Positions 24,799-34,649 of a stretch of DNA of 64,000 bases are shown piece after piece. Made by a program: the position numbers and the translations under genes. The DNA comes from an uncultured Paracoccus sp. (GTDB taxonomy: Bacteria > Pseudomonadota > Alphaproteobacteria > Rhodobacterales > Rhodobacteraceae): the NCBI RefSeq assembly GCF_937873615.1, contig NZ_CALMYP010000058.1, forward strand, positions 62,001 to 126,000, given 5' to 3'. The notes under the pieces are model-generated. The model searched no databases, was not told where the DNA came from, and saw nothing but the letters and a program-made list of their open reading frames with translations. The first letter of the stretch is position 1, and every line of letters starts with the position of its first letter.

Positions 24799-25421
24799 TT
24801 CGTGACCAGACGCAGGGCAAGCCCGCCGAGGATCAGCGCCGCGATCCGGTTGAGGACGCCCAGATGCCGGCCAAGGCGCATCCCGAGCAGGCCGGAGAGG
24901 ACGCCGTATCCGATGGTGATCAGCGTGCCGGTGACGGTGAAGATCAGCCCGAGGCCGAGGATCTGTTGCCAGACCGGGCCGTATTCGGGCCGGGTGAAGG
25001 GCGGCAGGAAAGCCAGCAGGAACAGCACCGGCTTGGGGTTGAGGATATTGGACAGCGCACCGCGCCGGATGATCCGCCAGGCGCTTTCGGGGGTGCGGGT
25101 TGCGGGGGCATGAGGCTCGGCATGCCAGCTTTGCCAGGCGAGCAGCAGCAGATAGGCGGCACCGAGATATTTGATCGCGGTCAGAAGCTGCGGATAGGCC
25201 GCCGCGACGGCACCGAGGCCGATGGTGGCAAGGGTCAGGTGGAAGCTGACGCCGATGCCCACGCCCAGCCCGGCCAATGCGCCGGCGCGCGGGCCGCCCC
25301 TCAGCCCGCAGGCGGTGGCGAACATCACGTCCTGCCCCGGCGCCAGGTTGAGAAGCAGGCCGCCGCCGACGAAGGTCAGAAGGCTGGCCTGCGGGATATT
25401 GGCGATGGTGTCCCAGATCAT
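24795..25421 (-). CDS. LysE family amino acid exporter (RhtB-like)
   Basis: The 208-residue protein has six predicted helices and family landmarks LLLNLAPGQDVMFATACGLRGGPRAGALAGLGVGIG and FQ-rich replacement by NPKPVLFLLAFLPPF. LysE/RhtB proteins export amino acids such as lysine, threonine or homoserine using the proton gradient. It overlaps the pseudouridine synthase gene by four bases, and its start faces the divergent thioesterase gene. Substrate unknown. Confidence 0.88.
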   Translation of the reverse strand: MIWDTIANIPQASLLTFVGGGLLLNLAPGQDVMFATACGLRGGPRAGALAGLGVGIGVSFHLTLATIGLGAVAAAYPQLLTAIKYLGAAYLLLLAWQSWHAEPHAPATRTPESAWRIIRRGALSNILNPKPVLFLLAFLPPFTRPEYGPVWQQILGLGLIFTVTGTLITIGYGVLSGLLGMRLGRHLGVLNRIAALILGGLALRLVTK

Positions 25422-25550
25422 GCGCGCCCCCCCTCTCGGGCCGTTTTCGCCTGACTAGCGCAGCCGGGGCGGCTTGACGAGGGGGCCTTGCCATTGCCGG
25501 TGCGGTGGTCGAGTTAGTCTGCGGGGAACATCACAGGCAGGGGATATGAC

Positions 25551-25988
25551 ATGACCGAGACCGACCGCCTCAGGGCCATCGCCGAAGCGCAACCCGAGTT
25601 TTCGCGGATGCTGGGCATTCGCCTGATCGAGGCCAGTCCCGAACGCGTGGTGATGGAATTGCCGGTCACGGCCGAGTTGTCGAATCGCAACGGGGTCATG
25701 CATGGCGGTGCCGTGCTGGGACTGACCGACAATACCGGAGGGACCGGCGCGTCGCTGAACCTCAAGGATGGCGAGAACACGACGACGCTGGAATCGAAGG
25801 TGAATTTCCTGCGCCCGATCCGTATCGGCGATCTCGCCCGGGCCACCGCGACACCGCTTCATATCGGCAGCACGACGCAGATCTGGGAAATCGTGGTGAC
25901 GCGCGGCGATGGCAAGGTGGCCGCAAGGGTCACGCAGACGCAGATGACGATCCGCTGGAAAGACCCGGCTGAGGTCGCGAAGGGCTAG
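25551..25988 (+). CDS. PaaI-type hotdog thioesterase
   Basis: The 145-residue hotdog-fold protein has ELSNRNGVMHGGAVLGLTDNTGG, containing the helix-N-terminal active-site region with the acidic residue typical of PaaI/YbgC-like thioesterases, and KVNFLRPIRIGDLARATATPLHIG later. It should hydrolyse acyl-CoA thioesters in the cytoplasm. Substrate is not readable. The gene is divergent from lysE and convergent with the Sel1/TPR-like gene, with no operon partner. Confidence 0.88.
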   Translation: MTETDRLRAIAEAQPEFSRMLGIRLIEASPERVVMELPVTAELSNRNGVMHGGAVLGLTDNTGGTGASLNLKDGENTTTLESKVNFLRPIRIGDLARATATPLHIGSTTQIWEIVVTRGDGKVAARVTQTQMTIRWKDPAEVAKG

Positions 25989-25996
25989 GGCTGCGG

Positions 25997-27340
25997 TCAG
26001 TTCGACGCGGGTTCCGGTTCAGCCAGTTCCGGCACCGGGCGGGCATCCTTCAGATGCGGAATGGCCGAGTAATCGCCGGTGCTGATGGCCTGGTAATAGA
26101 CATCTACCTGGGCCATGCCATTCGCGTTCAGTTCCTGGAAGCGGCGACCGAAGCGCTCTCGTGCCAGTTCCTGCGTTGTCGAATCGCCGCCGGTATCGAG
26201 TTCCAGCGCATATTTGTAGAAGGCGACGGCCAGGGTCGAGATCTCGCCATCCGCATTGGGCTCGGCATAGAGCACGGCGAGGTTGACCGCGCAGAAATCC
26301 TGCGGGTCATGATCGAGGCAGGCGACGAGATAGTCGCGCGACAGGTCGCGATCATAAAGCGGGCTGTCGGTCTGCTGGTAGATATACCCGATATCTCCGG
26401 CGACCCAATCATATCCGCCGGACAGAGCGCGTTTGGCGGCGGCGAGTGCCTGTTCCGGGTCGGGGTCGACCCCGCGACCGCCAAGATACATGCGGAATTC
26501 CAGCATGTTTGCCTCTGGTTCGTCGCCGTAGTCGCGATAGCGGGCGACGACCTGCTGCAGGCGGTCCTTCGGGTCGCGGTCCGGCTGATCGAAAATATAG
26601 AAGTTCTGCACCAGCGACAGGATGTTCCAGCCGCCGTCATCGGCATTCAGGTCCAGCCCATAGAGCAGATAGGCCTCCAGGTCATCGGGCGGGAAACCGA
26701 TGCTGTCCTTCACGGCAATCGCGAGATTGATGATCGCCGGCAGGAAATCGCGATCCGCCGCGACGCGATAGGCATCCGGTGCAAAGGGCGCGTCGTTCAA
26801 CTCGCCGAATTCTTCCAGGTAGCCGCCGAGACGCATGAAGGTGAAGGGCTCGTCGCGCCCGGAACTGGCGGCTTTCAACAGGATATAAAGGCCCTTGCGA
26901 TGGTCTTCCGGGTCGTCGCTTTCATAGATGAACGGGATCGCGCTGCGCGTCGCGCGATAGAATGTCTGCGTGTCGGTGGCAGATTCTGCCGCCGCCGCGG
27001 CCTCCTGCCCGAGGCGCTTGACTTCGGCGTCGTCGATTCCGGTTTCCAGCTTCGCCAGTGTCTTTTCGATCCAGCCGCGCAGCCCGGAATCGTCCCAGGG
27101 CGTGATCGGCGTGACCGGCAGCCGGGACAGGTCGGTGGGCGAGCCCTGGGGAATGCGCGCAAGCGTCGGGTCGGGGTGGCGAATGGCGGTGACCGTGGTG
27201 CTTGTCGTGTCGGGCCTGGCCTGAACGGCTGCCGGCTCCTGCGCGGGATCGGCCTCGCTGTCGGAACGGTCCAGGCTCAGCAGGACGATGCTGCCGGCAA
27301 CGGCCAGGGTGCCAACGATGATCGGGGCGGAAAGCTTCAT
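25997..27340 (-). CDS. Membrane-anchored repeat protein, Sel1/TPR-like
   Basis: No named family is certain. The 447-residue protein begins with one membrane helix (MKLSAPIIVGTLAVAGSIVLLSL), then a disordered Pro/Thr/Ala linker to about residue 75. A helical region follows in which segments such as RKGLYILLKAASSG, LQQVVARYRDYG, PEQALAAAKRALSGGYDWVAGDIGYIY and AVNLAVLYAEPNADGE resemble Sel1/TPR helical pairs. It should face the periplasm. The start was placed at MKLSAP, giving an N-terminal anchor; an in-frame extension upstream is Arg/Pro-rich and unlikely. A stable scaffold role is only a guess. Confidence 0.72.
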   Translation of the reverse strand: MKLSAPIIVGTLAVAGSIVLLSLDRSDSEADPAQEPAAVQARPDTTSTTVTAIRHPDPTLARIPQGSPTDLSRLPVTPITPWDDSGLRGWIEKTLAKLETGIDDAEVKRLGQEAAAAAESATDTQTFYRATRSAIPFIYESDDPEDHRKGLYILLKAASSGRDEPFTFMRLGGYLEEFGELNDAPFAPDAYRVAADRDFLPAIINLAIAVKDSIGFPPDDLEAYLLYGLDLNADDGGWNILSLVQNFYIFDQPDRDPKDRLQQVVARYRDYGDEPEANMLEFRMYLGGRGVDPDPEQALAAAKRALSGGYDWVAGDIGYIYQQTDSPLYDRDLSRDYLVACLDHDPQDFCAVNLAVLYAEPNADGEISTLAVAFYKYALELDTGGDSTTQELARERFGRRFQELNANGMAQVDVYYQAISTGDYSAIPHLKDARPVPELAEPEPASN

Positions 27341-27426
27341 GGCAAAAAGGCTCAACCTGGAAACAATGGCCTGCAAGTTAGGGGAAACGCCGCGCAGGGG
27401 CAATGCGCGGCGGCTGAGAGTTGGGC

Positions 27427-28668
27427 TCAGGCCGCGACGGGCATCCGGGCCGGGGCCTCCTTGATCGGCAAATGAATCAGCGCCGAGAAGGCGCCGACGC
27501 CGACGCCGACCCACCAGACCAGCGTGTAATCGCCGAACCGGTCATAAAGCTCTCCGCCCAGCCAGACGCCCATGAACGAGCCGATCTGGTGCGACAGGAA
27601 GACGAAGCCGTAAAGCGTGCCCATGTAGCGCAGCCCATACATATAGGCGACCAGGCCCGAGGTCAGCGGCACCGTGGCGAGCCAGAGCGCGCCCATGACC
27701 AGGCTGAACAGCAGCACCGTGCCGGGCGTGATCGGGGTCATGATGAAGGCCGCCGAGGCGATGGTGCGCAGCGTATAGATCCCCGCCAGCAGGTATTTCT
27801 TGGTATAGCGCTTGCCGAGCCAGCCGGCGAAGATCGAGCCGGCGATATTCGCTGCCCCGATCACCGCGATGGCCCATGCGCCCAGCGCCGAGGTCGAGGT
27901 GATGCCCAGTGACGCAAGCAGGCTGCCCGGTGCGATCGGGCCGCACATCTCGGTCACCATGGCCGGGAAATGGGCGGTGATGAAGGCCAGCTGATACCCA
28001 CAGGAGAAGAAGCCGGCGAAGATCATCAGATAGGACGGATCGCGGAAGGCGCGCTTCAGCACGCTGCCCATGCTTTCCTCCAGTTCGGAGGGCGAAGCGG
28101 GCTTGCCGCGCCCGAGCATGGGGATGAAGAGGATCATGGTCAGCGCGATGCCGGCGAAGACCAGGAAGACGCCCTGCCAGCCCATCAGGCTCAGCAGCCC
28201 CTCGGCCAGTGGCGCGCCGACGACCTGACCGGCGGACCCGGCGGCGGTGGCGATGCCAAGGGCGAGGCTGCGGTTCTCGTCGCTGGTGGCGCGGCCGACG
28301 ACGGCCAGAATGACGCCGAAACCGGTGCCGGCGATGCCGAAACCGACCGCGACCTCCCATAGCTGCATCGCTTCGGGGGTTGTGGCCATGGTCGACATGA
28401 CCAGACCGAAGGCATAGAGGATCGCGCCCAGGATGATCGCCCAGCGATCCCCCCAGCGTTCCGCCAGTGCGCCGAAGATCGGCTGGCCGATCCCCCAGGC
28501 GAGGTTCTGGATGGCGATGGCCAGCGAAAATTCCGCCCGCGGCCAGCCAAAGGTCTCCTGCACGGGGATCTGGAATACGCCGAAGCTGGCGCGCAGCGAG
28601 AAATTGATCAGCAGGATGATACAGCCCCCGATCAGGATCGGGGTCATAAGCTTCGACGATTGCGACAT
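27427..28668 (-). CDS. MFS transporter (OFA/monocarboxylate-like)
   Basis: The 413-residue protein has twelve predicted helices. The opening FSLRASFGVFQIPVQETFGWPRAEFSLAIAIQNLAWGIGQPIFGALAERWGDRW resembles the oxalate/formate-antiporter-like MFS branch, with a motif A-like loop after helix 2 and GIATAAGSAGQVVGAPLAEGL around helix 5. It probably moves a carboxylate or small organic acid, but the ligand is not encoded in a readable motif. It is divergent from the GST gene with 124 bases between them. Confidence 0.88.
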   Translation of the reverse strand: MSQSSKLMTPILIGGCIILLINFSLRASFGVFQIPVQETFGWPRAEFSLAIAIQNLAWGIGQPIFGALAERWGDRWAIILGAILYAFGLVMSTMATTPEAMQLWEVAVGFGIAGTGFGVILAVVGRATSDENRSLALGIATAAGSAGQVVGAPLAEGLLSLMGWQGVFLVFAGIALTMILFIPMLGRGKPASPSELEESMGSVLKRAFRDPSYLMIFAGFFSCGYQLAFITAHFPAMVTEMCGPIAPGSLLASLGITSTSALGAWAIAVIGAANIAGSIFAGWLGKRYTKKYLLAGIYTLRTIASAAFIMTPITPGTVLLFSLVMGALWLATVPLTSGLVAYMYGLRYMGTLYGFVFLSHQIGSFMGVWLGGELYDRFGDYTLVWWVGVGVGAFSALIHLPIKEAPARMPVAA

Positions 28669-28792
28669 GACAGAAAACTCCGCTTCCGTGGCGCAGCTTT
28701 GGGCAAGCGTGCCGGGAAGGTCAAGCGCCGCCGTTTCGCGGCTTGCGGCTGGGCGCGGGCCGGCCTAGCCTTCCGAGGAAGGGGAGATAACG

Positions 28793-29380
28793 ATGTACAA
28801 GGTCATCGGCACGCCGCAGACCCGCGCCTTCCGCGTCATCTGGATGCTGGAGGAGTTGGAACTGCCCTATGAGCTGGTCCCGGCCCCGCCGCGATCCGAG
28901 GGGGTGGTGGCGTTCAACCCCTCGGGCAAGGTGCCGGTGCTGATCGACAATGGCACGCCGATCACCGATTCGACGGCGATCCTCCAGTATCTCGCCGACA
29001 AGCATGGTCAGCTGACCCATCCGGCGGGGACGCTGGAACGCGCCCGGCAGGACAGTCTGACGCAATTCCTGCTGGATGAATACGATGCCGTGCTGTGGAC
29101 CGCCGCGCGCCATACATTCGTGCTGCCCAAGGAATTGCGGGTCTCGGGCATCAAGGACACGCTGCGTTGGGAGTTTCAGCGCAGTCAGGAGATCCTGAAG
29201 CAGCGGGTCGGCGACGGGCCGTTTCTGATGGGCGAGGCGATGACGGTGCCCGATATTATCCTGACCCATTGCCTCGGCTGGGGTCTGGCGGCGCAATTTC
29301 CGATCAAGGAATGCTGGCTGGGCAATTACTGGGAAATCATGCGCAAGCGCCCGGCCTATCAGCGCGCCGAGGCCAGATAG
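28793..29380 (+). CDS. Glutathione S-transferase family protein
   Basis: The 195-residue protein has an N-terminal thioredoxin-like domain (FRVIWMLEELELPYELVPA, NPSGKVPVLIDNG, ITDSTAILQYLADK) and a C-terminal helical domain including FLMGEAMTVPDIILTHCLGW. It should conjugate or reduce electrophiles with glutathione in the cytoplasm. GGGGAGA precedes the start. Its 3' end overlaps the convergent flavoprotein gene by 22 bases. Confidence 0.92.
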   Translation: MYKVIGTPQTRAFRVIWMLEELELPYELVPAPPRSEGVVAFNPSGKVPVLIDNGTPITDSTAILQYLADKHGQLTHPAGTLERARQDSLTQFLLDEYDAVLWTAARHTFVLPKELRVSGIKDTLRWEFQRSQEILKQRVGDGPFLMGEAMTVPDIILTHCLGWGLAAQFPIKECWLGNYWEIMRKRPAYQRAEAR

Positions 29381-30540
29381 CCCGCCGCCGCACGTCCCGC
29401 CCATCGCCCGGTGCCGAGGCTGTGGGTCAGAAGATAGCCGCCGGTCGGTGCCTCCCAGTCCAGCATTTCGCCTGTCGCGAAGATGCCTGGCAGGGCGCGA
29501 AGTTCCAGCCCGCCGGTCAGCGCATCCAGCCGGATGCCTCCGGCGGAAGAGATGGCGCGGTCGAGCCCCATCGGGCCAAGATGGCGGATCGGCAGGGACT
29601 TGGCGCGGCTGGCCCAGCCCTCGGCGCTGTCGGGCAGGGGCCGGCCCCATTCCAGCAGCAGCGCCACCTTGACCGGATCGTTCAGCACCCGGCGCAGCCA
29701 GTTGCCGATGGAGAGCTTGCCCTGCGGGCGGGCGAATCGTTGCGTCAGGATGCTCAGGTCCAGATCGGGGGCGAGGTCGAGCGTCGCTTCCGCCCCGTCG
29801 CGAATCGCGGCGGCGAGGGCGTAGATGCCGCCGCCCTCGACCCCGTGGCGCGAGATCACCCATTCGCCCCGGCTGATGCCGCCGGCATGGATCGCCGTGC
29901 CCTTCACCGGCTGGCCGAAGTGGCGGCTCATGGCCGGCGACCAGTCCATGCGCAGGCCCATATTGGCGGGCCGGAAGGGGGCGATACCGACGCCTTTGGC
30001 GGAAAGCCACGGCACCCATGCGGCGTCCGAGCCGAGCCTTGGCCAGCTTGCCCCGCCAAGCGCCAGAACGGTGGCCTGGGGGTGCAGAAGTCGTTGGCCC
30101 AGGGGCGTGTCGAAGATCAGCGCATCGCCGTTGAAACCCTGCCAGCGCCAGCGGCTGTGCAGGCTGACGCCAAGGGTCTGCAGCCGCAACAGCCAGGCAC
30201 GCAGCAGCGGCGAGGCTTTCATGCCCCTTGGAAACACCCGGCCTGTCGAGCCGGTGAAAAACTCGATCCCCAGCCCTTGCGCCCAACCCATGACCTCTGC
30301 CGGGGTCATGGGCGCCGTGAAATATCCGGCTTCGGGCGGGGTGCCGGGGATCAGGTGGCGGGCGAAGGCCTCGGGCGCTTCGTCCTTCGTCAGGTTCAGG
30401 CCGGATTTCCCGGCCATCAGGAATTTGCGGGCCGGGGTCGGCATGGCCTCGGCGACGGTCACGGGATGGCCGGCGCGGGCAAGTTCCTCTGCCGCCATCA
30501 GCCCGGCGGGACCCGCGCCGATGACCAGTGCGCCGTTCAC
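29359..30540 (-). CDS. TIGR03862-type FAD-dependent oxidoreductase (HI0933-like)
   Basis: The 393-residue protein opens with a dinucleotide fold (ALVIGAGPAGLMAAEELARAGHPVTV) and the family stretch PARKFLMAGKSGLNLTKDE. It ends with the FAD-closing LRALPGIFATGEMLDWEAPTGGYLLTHSLGTGRWAG. These are hallmarks of the HI0933-like/TIGR03862 flavoproteins, whose reaction is not established. The start is GTG overlapping the holA stop (GTGA), so it is the tail gene of the leuS-lptE-holA transcript. Confidence 0.9.
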   Translation of the reverse strand: MNGALVIGAGPAGLMAAEELARAGHPVTVAEAMPTPARKFLMAGKSGLNLTKDEAPEAFARHLIPGTPPEAGYFTAPMTPAEVMGWAQGLGIEFFTGSTGRVFPRGMKASPLLRAWLLRLQTLGVSLHSRWRWQGFNGDALIFDTPLGQRLLHPQATVLALGGASWPRLGSDAAWVPWLSAKGVGIAPFRPANMGLRMDWSPAMSRHFGQPVKGTAIHAGGISRGEWVISRHGVEGGGIYALAAAIRDGAEATLDLAPDLDLSILTQRFARPQGKLSIGNWLRRVLNDPVKVALLLEWGRPLPDSAEGWASRAKSLPIRHLGPMGLDRAISSAGGIRLDALTGGLELRALPGIFATGEMLDWEAPTGGYLLTHSLGTGRWAGRAAAGYLASAR

Positions 30541-31565
30541 CGCGATCCGCGCGGCATCATCGCCAGCCGGATCAGCGCGCGTTCGATCAGCGCCATCTGC
30601 GGGGCGCGCGAGGAACTGCGCAGTTGCAAGTCGGTATCCAGCAGGTGATGCACGGCCTCTTCCAGATTGCGCATCCCCCAGCTTTGCGCCTGCCGGGCCA
30701 TGCGGTCGCGGCGCGGCCCGAAGACCGGCGGGCGCTGCCGCGACAGCCCCGCCTGCGGCCCGCCCGGATCGGCGCTGGCCGCGTGGAGGGCGCGGAAATG
30801 GCGAAGTGCGGCGATGCAGAGCGTGACCGGGGCGATGCCCTGCGCCTCGATCCGGCGCATGAGCGCGCCGAAATCGTCGGCGCGGCCATCGGCCACCACG
30901 TCGATCAGCTGATCCACCTCGGCCTCGATGGTGGCCGGCGCCATGAGCGCGATTTCCGCAGGATTGAGCGGCTCGGGGTCGCCATGCTTGTAAAGCGCGA
31001 TCTTCTCGACCGTCTGGCGGAAATCGCCGGGATCGAGCGCGCGCGACAGCGCCAGCAGATCGCGCATGGCGGCCTGCGGGACCTCGGTCAGCCCGGCCTC
31101 CTTGAGCCAGCGGGTGATCACCTCACCGCGGGGGGGGCGGTGAGGGGGCGGCGGGGTCGGGGGGGTGGCGGGGGGTGGGAAGAGCTTGCGGGGGGGGGAA
31201 GATTTCGCCACCCCGCCCGCCGTGACCACGATCACCGCATCGCCATGCGCCCAGTCCTGCAACGCCGCAGCAATGGCCGGGGCGGCGGCGTCGGGCGTGT
31301 CCTCGACCAGAACGACACGCTGGCCGGGGAAGAAGCCCACTTCCTTGATCGCATCCAGAACGAGGGCGGCGTCCTTCCGCAGATCGGCGCCGGGGATGCG
31401 GGTCAGGCGCATTTCTTCGTCGGCATTGGGGCCGGTCAGCGCCGCCACCGCCTCGGCCCGTTTCAGGGCGACGCGCATGGCGTCCTGGCCATAGATCAGC
31501 AGCGCCGGCCGGGTCGGGTCGGGCCTGGCCAGATAGCGGCCGATCTCGGCACCCTTGAGGATCAT
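30537..31565 (-). CDS. holA: DNA polymerase III subunit delta
   Basis: The delta subunit of the clamp loader opens the beta sliding clamp. The 342-residue protein begins [32 protein letters not shown] and has DAVIVVTAGGVA followed by a helix-rich centre and an ELRSSSRAPQ-type C-terminus. An anomaly spans residues 122-147: SSPPRKLFPPPATPPTPPPP replaces the expected SSALRKLFE-type segment and a normal continuation. The frame is intact. This is either real low complexity or sequence error (see findings). It overlaps lptE by four bases (ATGA). Confidence 0.9.
   Translation of the reverse strand: MILKGAEIGRYLARPDPTRPALLIYGQDAMRVALKRAEAVAALTGPNADEEMRLTRIPGADLRKDAALVLDAIKEVGFFPGQRVVLVEDTPDAAAPAIAAALQDWAHGDAVIVVTAGGVAKSSPPRKLFPPPATPPTPPPPHRPPRGEVITRWLKEAGLTEVPQAAMRDLLALSRALDPGDFRQTVEKIALYKHGDPEPLNPAEIALMAPATIEAEVDQLIDVVADGRADDFGALMRRIEAQGIAPVTLCIAALRHFRALHAASADPGGPQAGLSRQRPPVFGPRRDRMARQAQSWGMRNLEEAVHHLLDTDLQLRSSSRAPQMALIERALIRLAMMPRGSR
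31130..31198. repeat. G-run low-complexity tract inside holA
   Basis: On the plus strand this stretch holds runs of eight, five, four, seven, six and nine G, separated by short linkers that still resemble normal holA codons. It could fold as a G-quadruplex if real. Nothing like it occurs elsewhere in the window. Confidence 0.8.
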
Positions 31566-32059
31566 TGCACCGGCTTCGGCCCGGTCGCCAGCAGCCGGGT
31601 CACGACCTGATCGGCCAGCATGACCATCAGGCGTTCATGGGCATCGCGCTCCGCAGTCAGCGTGGCAATGGTGGTGCCGATGGCGGAATAGCTGGTGAAG
31701 CTGGACACGCGGCCCTGGGTAATCACCGCGCCCGAGGCGAGATCGGTCAGCGCGAAATCCACGGTGCCGTTCAGCGAATAGCGCGTGGTCACGTCGTCGG
31801 GGGTGATTCCCTGCGCGACCGAGGCCGTGGTCAGCCGGTAATTCAGCGCATAGCTGGCCGCCTGTTCGGGGCCGAGCCGTTCCGACAGGTGCCGGTTCAG
31901 CGCGAATCCGTCGATATCCTCGGGCTCGCGCAGCTGGACGCGGCCATAAAGCGCGGTGCCGGCGCCATTGGGGCCGAAGGCCGGCGTCATCTCGCAGGCG
32001 GCGAGCAGGGCCAGCGTGCCAAGGAATGCCGCGCGGCGGGAGAGGCTATGCCACGACAT
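31562..32059 (-). CDS. lptE: LPS-assembly lipoprotein LptE
   Basis: LptE plugs the LptD barrel and helps insert lipopolysaccharide into the outer leaflet. The 165-residue protein has a lipoprotein signal with lipobox LLAAC, then the typical RlpB/LptE start [21 protein letters not shown]. The mature core includes [11 protein letters not shown] and [25 protein letters not shown], matching its strand pattern. It sits between leuS and holA, the conserved neighbours of lptE in proteobacteria, overlapping leuS by 14 and holA by four bases. Confidence 0.9.
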   Translation of the reverse strand: MSWHSLSRRAAFLGTLALLAACEMTPAFGPNGAGTALYGRVQLREPEDIDGFALNRHLSERLGPEQAASYALNYRLTTASVAQGITPDDVTTRYSLNGTVDFALTDLASGAVITQGRVSSFTSYSAIGTTIATLTAERDAHERLMVMLADQVVTRLLATGPKPVQ

Positions 32060-34583
32060 TGACGATCCGCCCCGGCACCACGATCAGTTTCTTCGGCGCC
32101 GCCCCGTCGAGGAAACGCAGCACGGTATCGTCGGCCAGCACCAGCGATTCGATGTCTTCCTTCGACATGGTCTTCGGCACCGAGATCTCGGCCCGGCGCT
32201 TGCCGTTGATCTGGATCGGCAGGGTCACCGAATCGTCTTCCAGCAGCGCCGGATCGGCTTTCGGCCATGCCGCGTCCACGACCAGACCCTGACCGCCTGC
32301 CTTGGCCCAGATCTCCTCGGCCAGGTGCGGAACCATCGGGGCCAGAAGCTGGGCCATGATCCGCAGCACCTCGGCCCGGGCCGCACCGCCGGCGCTGGAT
32401 TTGCCGATGGCATTGGCGAGCTCATAGAGTTTCGCCACCGCCTTGTTGAAGGCGAAGCCCTCGATGGCTTTGGTGACATCGGCGATGGCGCGATGGGCGG
32501 CGCGCGTCAGGTCCGCGTCTTCGCCCCCCTCCGGGGATTCGTCGGCCAGCCGCCAGACCCGCGACAGGAACTTGTTCGCGGCTTCGGCCCCGGCCGAGGT
32601 CCATTCCACGTCGCGTTCGGGCGGGCTGTCCGAGAGCATGAACCAGCGCGCGGTATCGGCCCCGAAATCGGCGATGATATTGACCGGATCGACGACGTTC
32701 TTCTTGGATTTCGACATCTTGGCCGAAGGCACGATCTCGACCGGGGTGCCGTTCTTCAGCTTTCCGTCGATGACGTCCTCGGGCAGGTGATAGACCGGGC
32801 GATCCCTGTCGTCGCGGGTCATGTAGATCTCATGCGTGACCATGCCCTGCGTGAAAAGCGCGTCGAAGGGCTCGATCGCCTTGGCGGGCAGGTGGCCGGT
32901 CTTTTCCATCGCCCGGGCGAAGAAGCGGGAATAGAGCAGGTGGAGAATCGCGTGCTCGATCCCGCCGATATACTGGTCCACGTTCATCCAGTAATCGGCG
33001 TCCGCGCGCTCGGTCGGCGTGGCCGCATGGGGGCTGGTGAAGCGGGCGTAATACCAGGACGAATCGACGAAAGTGTCCATCGTGTCGGTCTCGCGCGTGG
33101 CCGCGCCGCCGCAGACCGGGCAGGTGGCCTGACGCCATGTCGGGTGCCGGTCGAGCGGGTTGCCGGGCACGTCGAAGGTTACGTCCTGCGGCAGCAGCAC
33201 CGGCAGGTTCTGCTTGGCTTCCGGCACGGTGCCGCATGTCGCGCAATGCACCACCGGAATCGGGCAGCCCCAGTAACGCTGGCGCGAGATACCCCAGTCG
33301 CGGAGGCGGAATTTCGTCACGCCCTCGCCCCAGCCCTGCTGTTCCGCGACGGCAATGGCCTCGGGCACGGCCTGATCGCCGGTCTGGTCAGCGGGGCCGG
33401 CAAAGCCGCGCACATAGGTCACGGTCTCGGTCTTGGCCGGAACGTAAGGCGCCTTGGCGACGAGCGCGTCGGCCTGTGCCATGTCCATGCCCTTCTCGCC
33501 GAAGGTGGCGCGAATCGGCAGGCCGTATTTGCTGGCGAATTCGTGGTCGCGCTCGTCATGGGCGGGGCTGCCGAAGATCGCGCCGGTGCCGTAATCCATG
33601 AGCACGAAATTCGCGATCCAGACCGGTAGTTTCCATGCCGGATCAAGCGGATGCGTGACCGTCAGCCCGGTGTCGAAGCCCATCTTGGGCGCGGTTTCGA
33701 TGGCTTCCTCGGTGGTGCCGATGCGGCGGCATTCCTCGACGAAAGCGGCAACCTTCGCGTCCGATTCGGCCAGATGCCTGACCAGCGGATGATCGGGCGA
33801 AAGGGCCACGAAGCTTGCCCCCATCAGCGTGTCAGGGCGGGTGGTATAGACCTCGATCCGGTCGAACCCTGCGGGCGCGTTCACGGTGGCAAAGCGGAAT
33901 TGCAGCCCGCGCGACTTGCCGATCCAGTTCTGCTGCATCAGCCGGACCTTCTCCGGCCAGCCTTTCAGGCTGTCGATGGCCTCCAGCAGTTCCTCGGCAT
34001 AATCCGAGATGCGGAAGAACCATTGCGTCAACTCCTTGCGCTCGACCGGGGCGCCCGAGCGCCAGCCCTTGCCGTCGATCACCTGTTCATTGGCCAGCAC
34101 GGTCATGTCGACCGGGTCCCAGTTCACCTGCGCCGATTTGCGGGTGATCAGCCCGGCATCGAGCATGTCCAGAAACAGCGCCTGCTGCTGGGCGACGTAA
34201 TCGTCGTCGCAGGTGGCGAATTCGCGGCTCCAGTCGATGGAGAGACCCAGCGGCTTCAGCTGGTCCTTCATTGTGGCAATATTGCCATAGGTCCAGTCGC
34301 GGGGATGGCCGCCCTGTTCCATGGCGGCGTTCTCGGCCGGCATCCCGAAAGCGTCCCAGCCCATCGGATGCAGCACCGAAAAGCCCTGCGCGCGCTTGAA
34401 CCGCGCCACCACGTCGCCCATCGTGTAATTGCGCACATGGCCCATATGGATGCGCCCCGACGGATAGGGGAACATCTCCAGCACGTAATATTTCGGGCGT
34501 TCGTCCCGCACGGCGCGGAAGCTTTCGGCATCGGCCCAGGCCTTCTGCCAATGCGGTTCGCTGGTCGCGGGGGAATAGGTCAT
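32046..34583 (-). CDS. leuS: Leucyl-tRNA synthetase
   Basis: The 845-residue class I synthetase charges tRNA-Leu. The HIGH-type motif is HMGH within [19 protein letters not shown] (near residue 44), and KMSKS is in [15 protein letters not shown] (near residue 620). An editing CP1 domain lies between (from roughly residue 220), with [22 protein letters not shown]. It starts the leuS-lptE-holA-flavoprotein operon. Length is normal for bacterial LeuRS. Confidence 0.98.
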   Translation of the reverse strand: MTYSPATSEPHWQKAWADAESFRAVRDERPKYYVLEMFPYPSGRIHMGHVRNYTMGDVVARFKRAQGFSVLHPMGWDAFGMPAENAAMEQGGHPRDWTYGNIATMKDQLKPLGLSIDWSREFATCDDDYVAQQQALFLDMLDAGLITRKSAQVNWDPVDMTVLANEQVIDGKGWRSGAPVERKELTQWFFRISDYAEELLEAIDSLKGWPEKVRLMQQNWIGKSRGLQFRFATVNAPAGFDRIEVYTTRPDTLMGASFVALSPDHPLVRHLAESDAKVAAFVEECRRIGTTEEAIETAPKMGFDTGLTVTHPLDPAWKLPVWIANFVLMDYGTGAIFGSPAHDERDHEFASKYGLPIRATFGEKGMDMAQADALVAKAPYVPAKTETVTYVRGFAGPADQTGDQAVPEAIAVAEQQGWGEGVTKFRLRDWGISRQRYWGCPIPVVHCATCGTVPEAKQNLPVLLPQDVTFDVPGNPLDRHPTWRQATCPVCGGAATRETDTMDTFVDSSWYYARFTSPHAATPTERADADYWMNVDQYIGGIEHAILHLLYSRFFARAMEKTGHLPAKAIEPFDALFTQGMVTHEIYMTRDDRDRPVYHLPEDVIDGKLKNGTPVEIVPSAKMSKSKKNVVDPVNIIADFGADTARWFMLSDSPPERDVEWTSAGAEAANKFLSRVWRLADESPEGGEDADLTRAAHRAIADVTKAIEGFAFNKAVAKLYELANAIGKSSAGGAARAEVLRIMAQLLAPMVPHLAEEIWAKAGGQGLVVDAAWPKADPALLEDDSVTLPIQINGKRRAEISVPKTMSKEDIESLVLADDTVLRFLDGAAPKKLIVVPGRIVNVVA

Positions 34584-34649
34584 GACGGCTCCGGGCGTGT
34601 AGGTTGCCCGGAGGGTTTAACGCCGCCGCGCGGCTTGGTCCAGAAGCGC

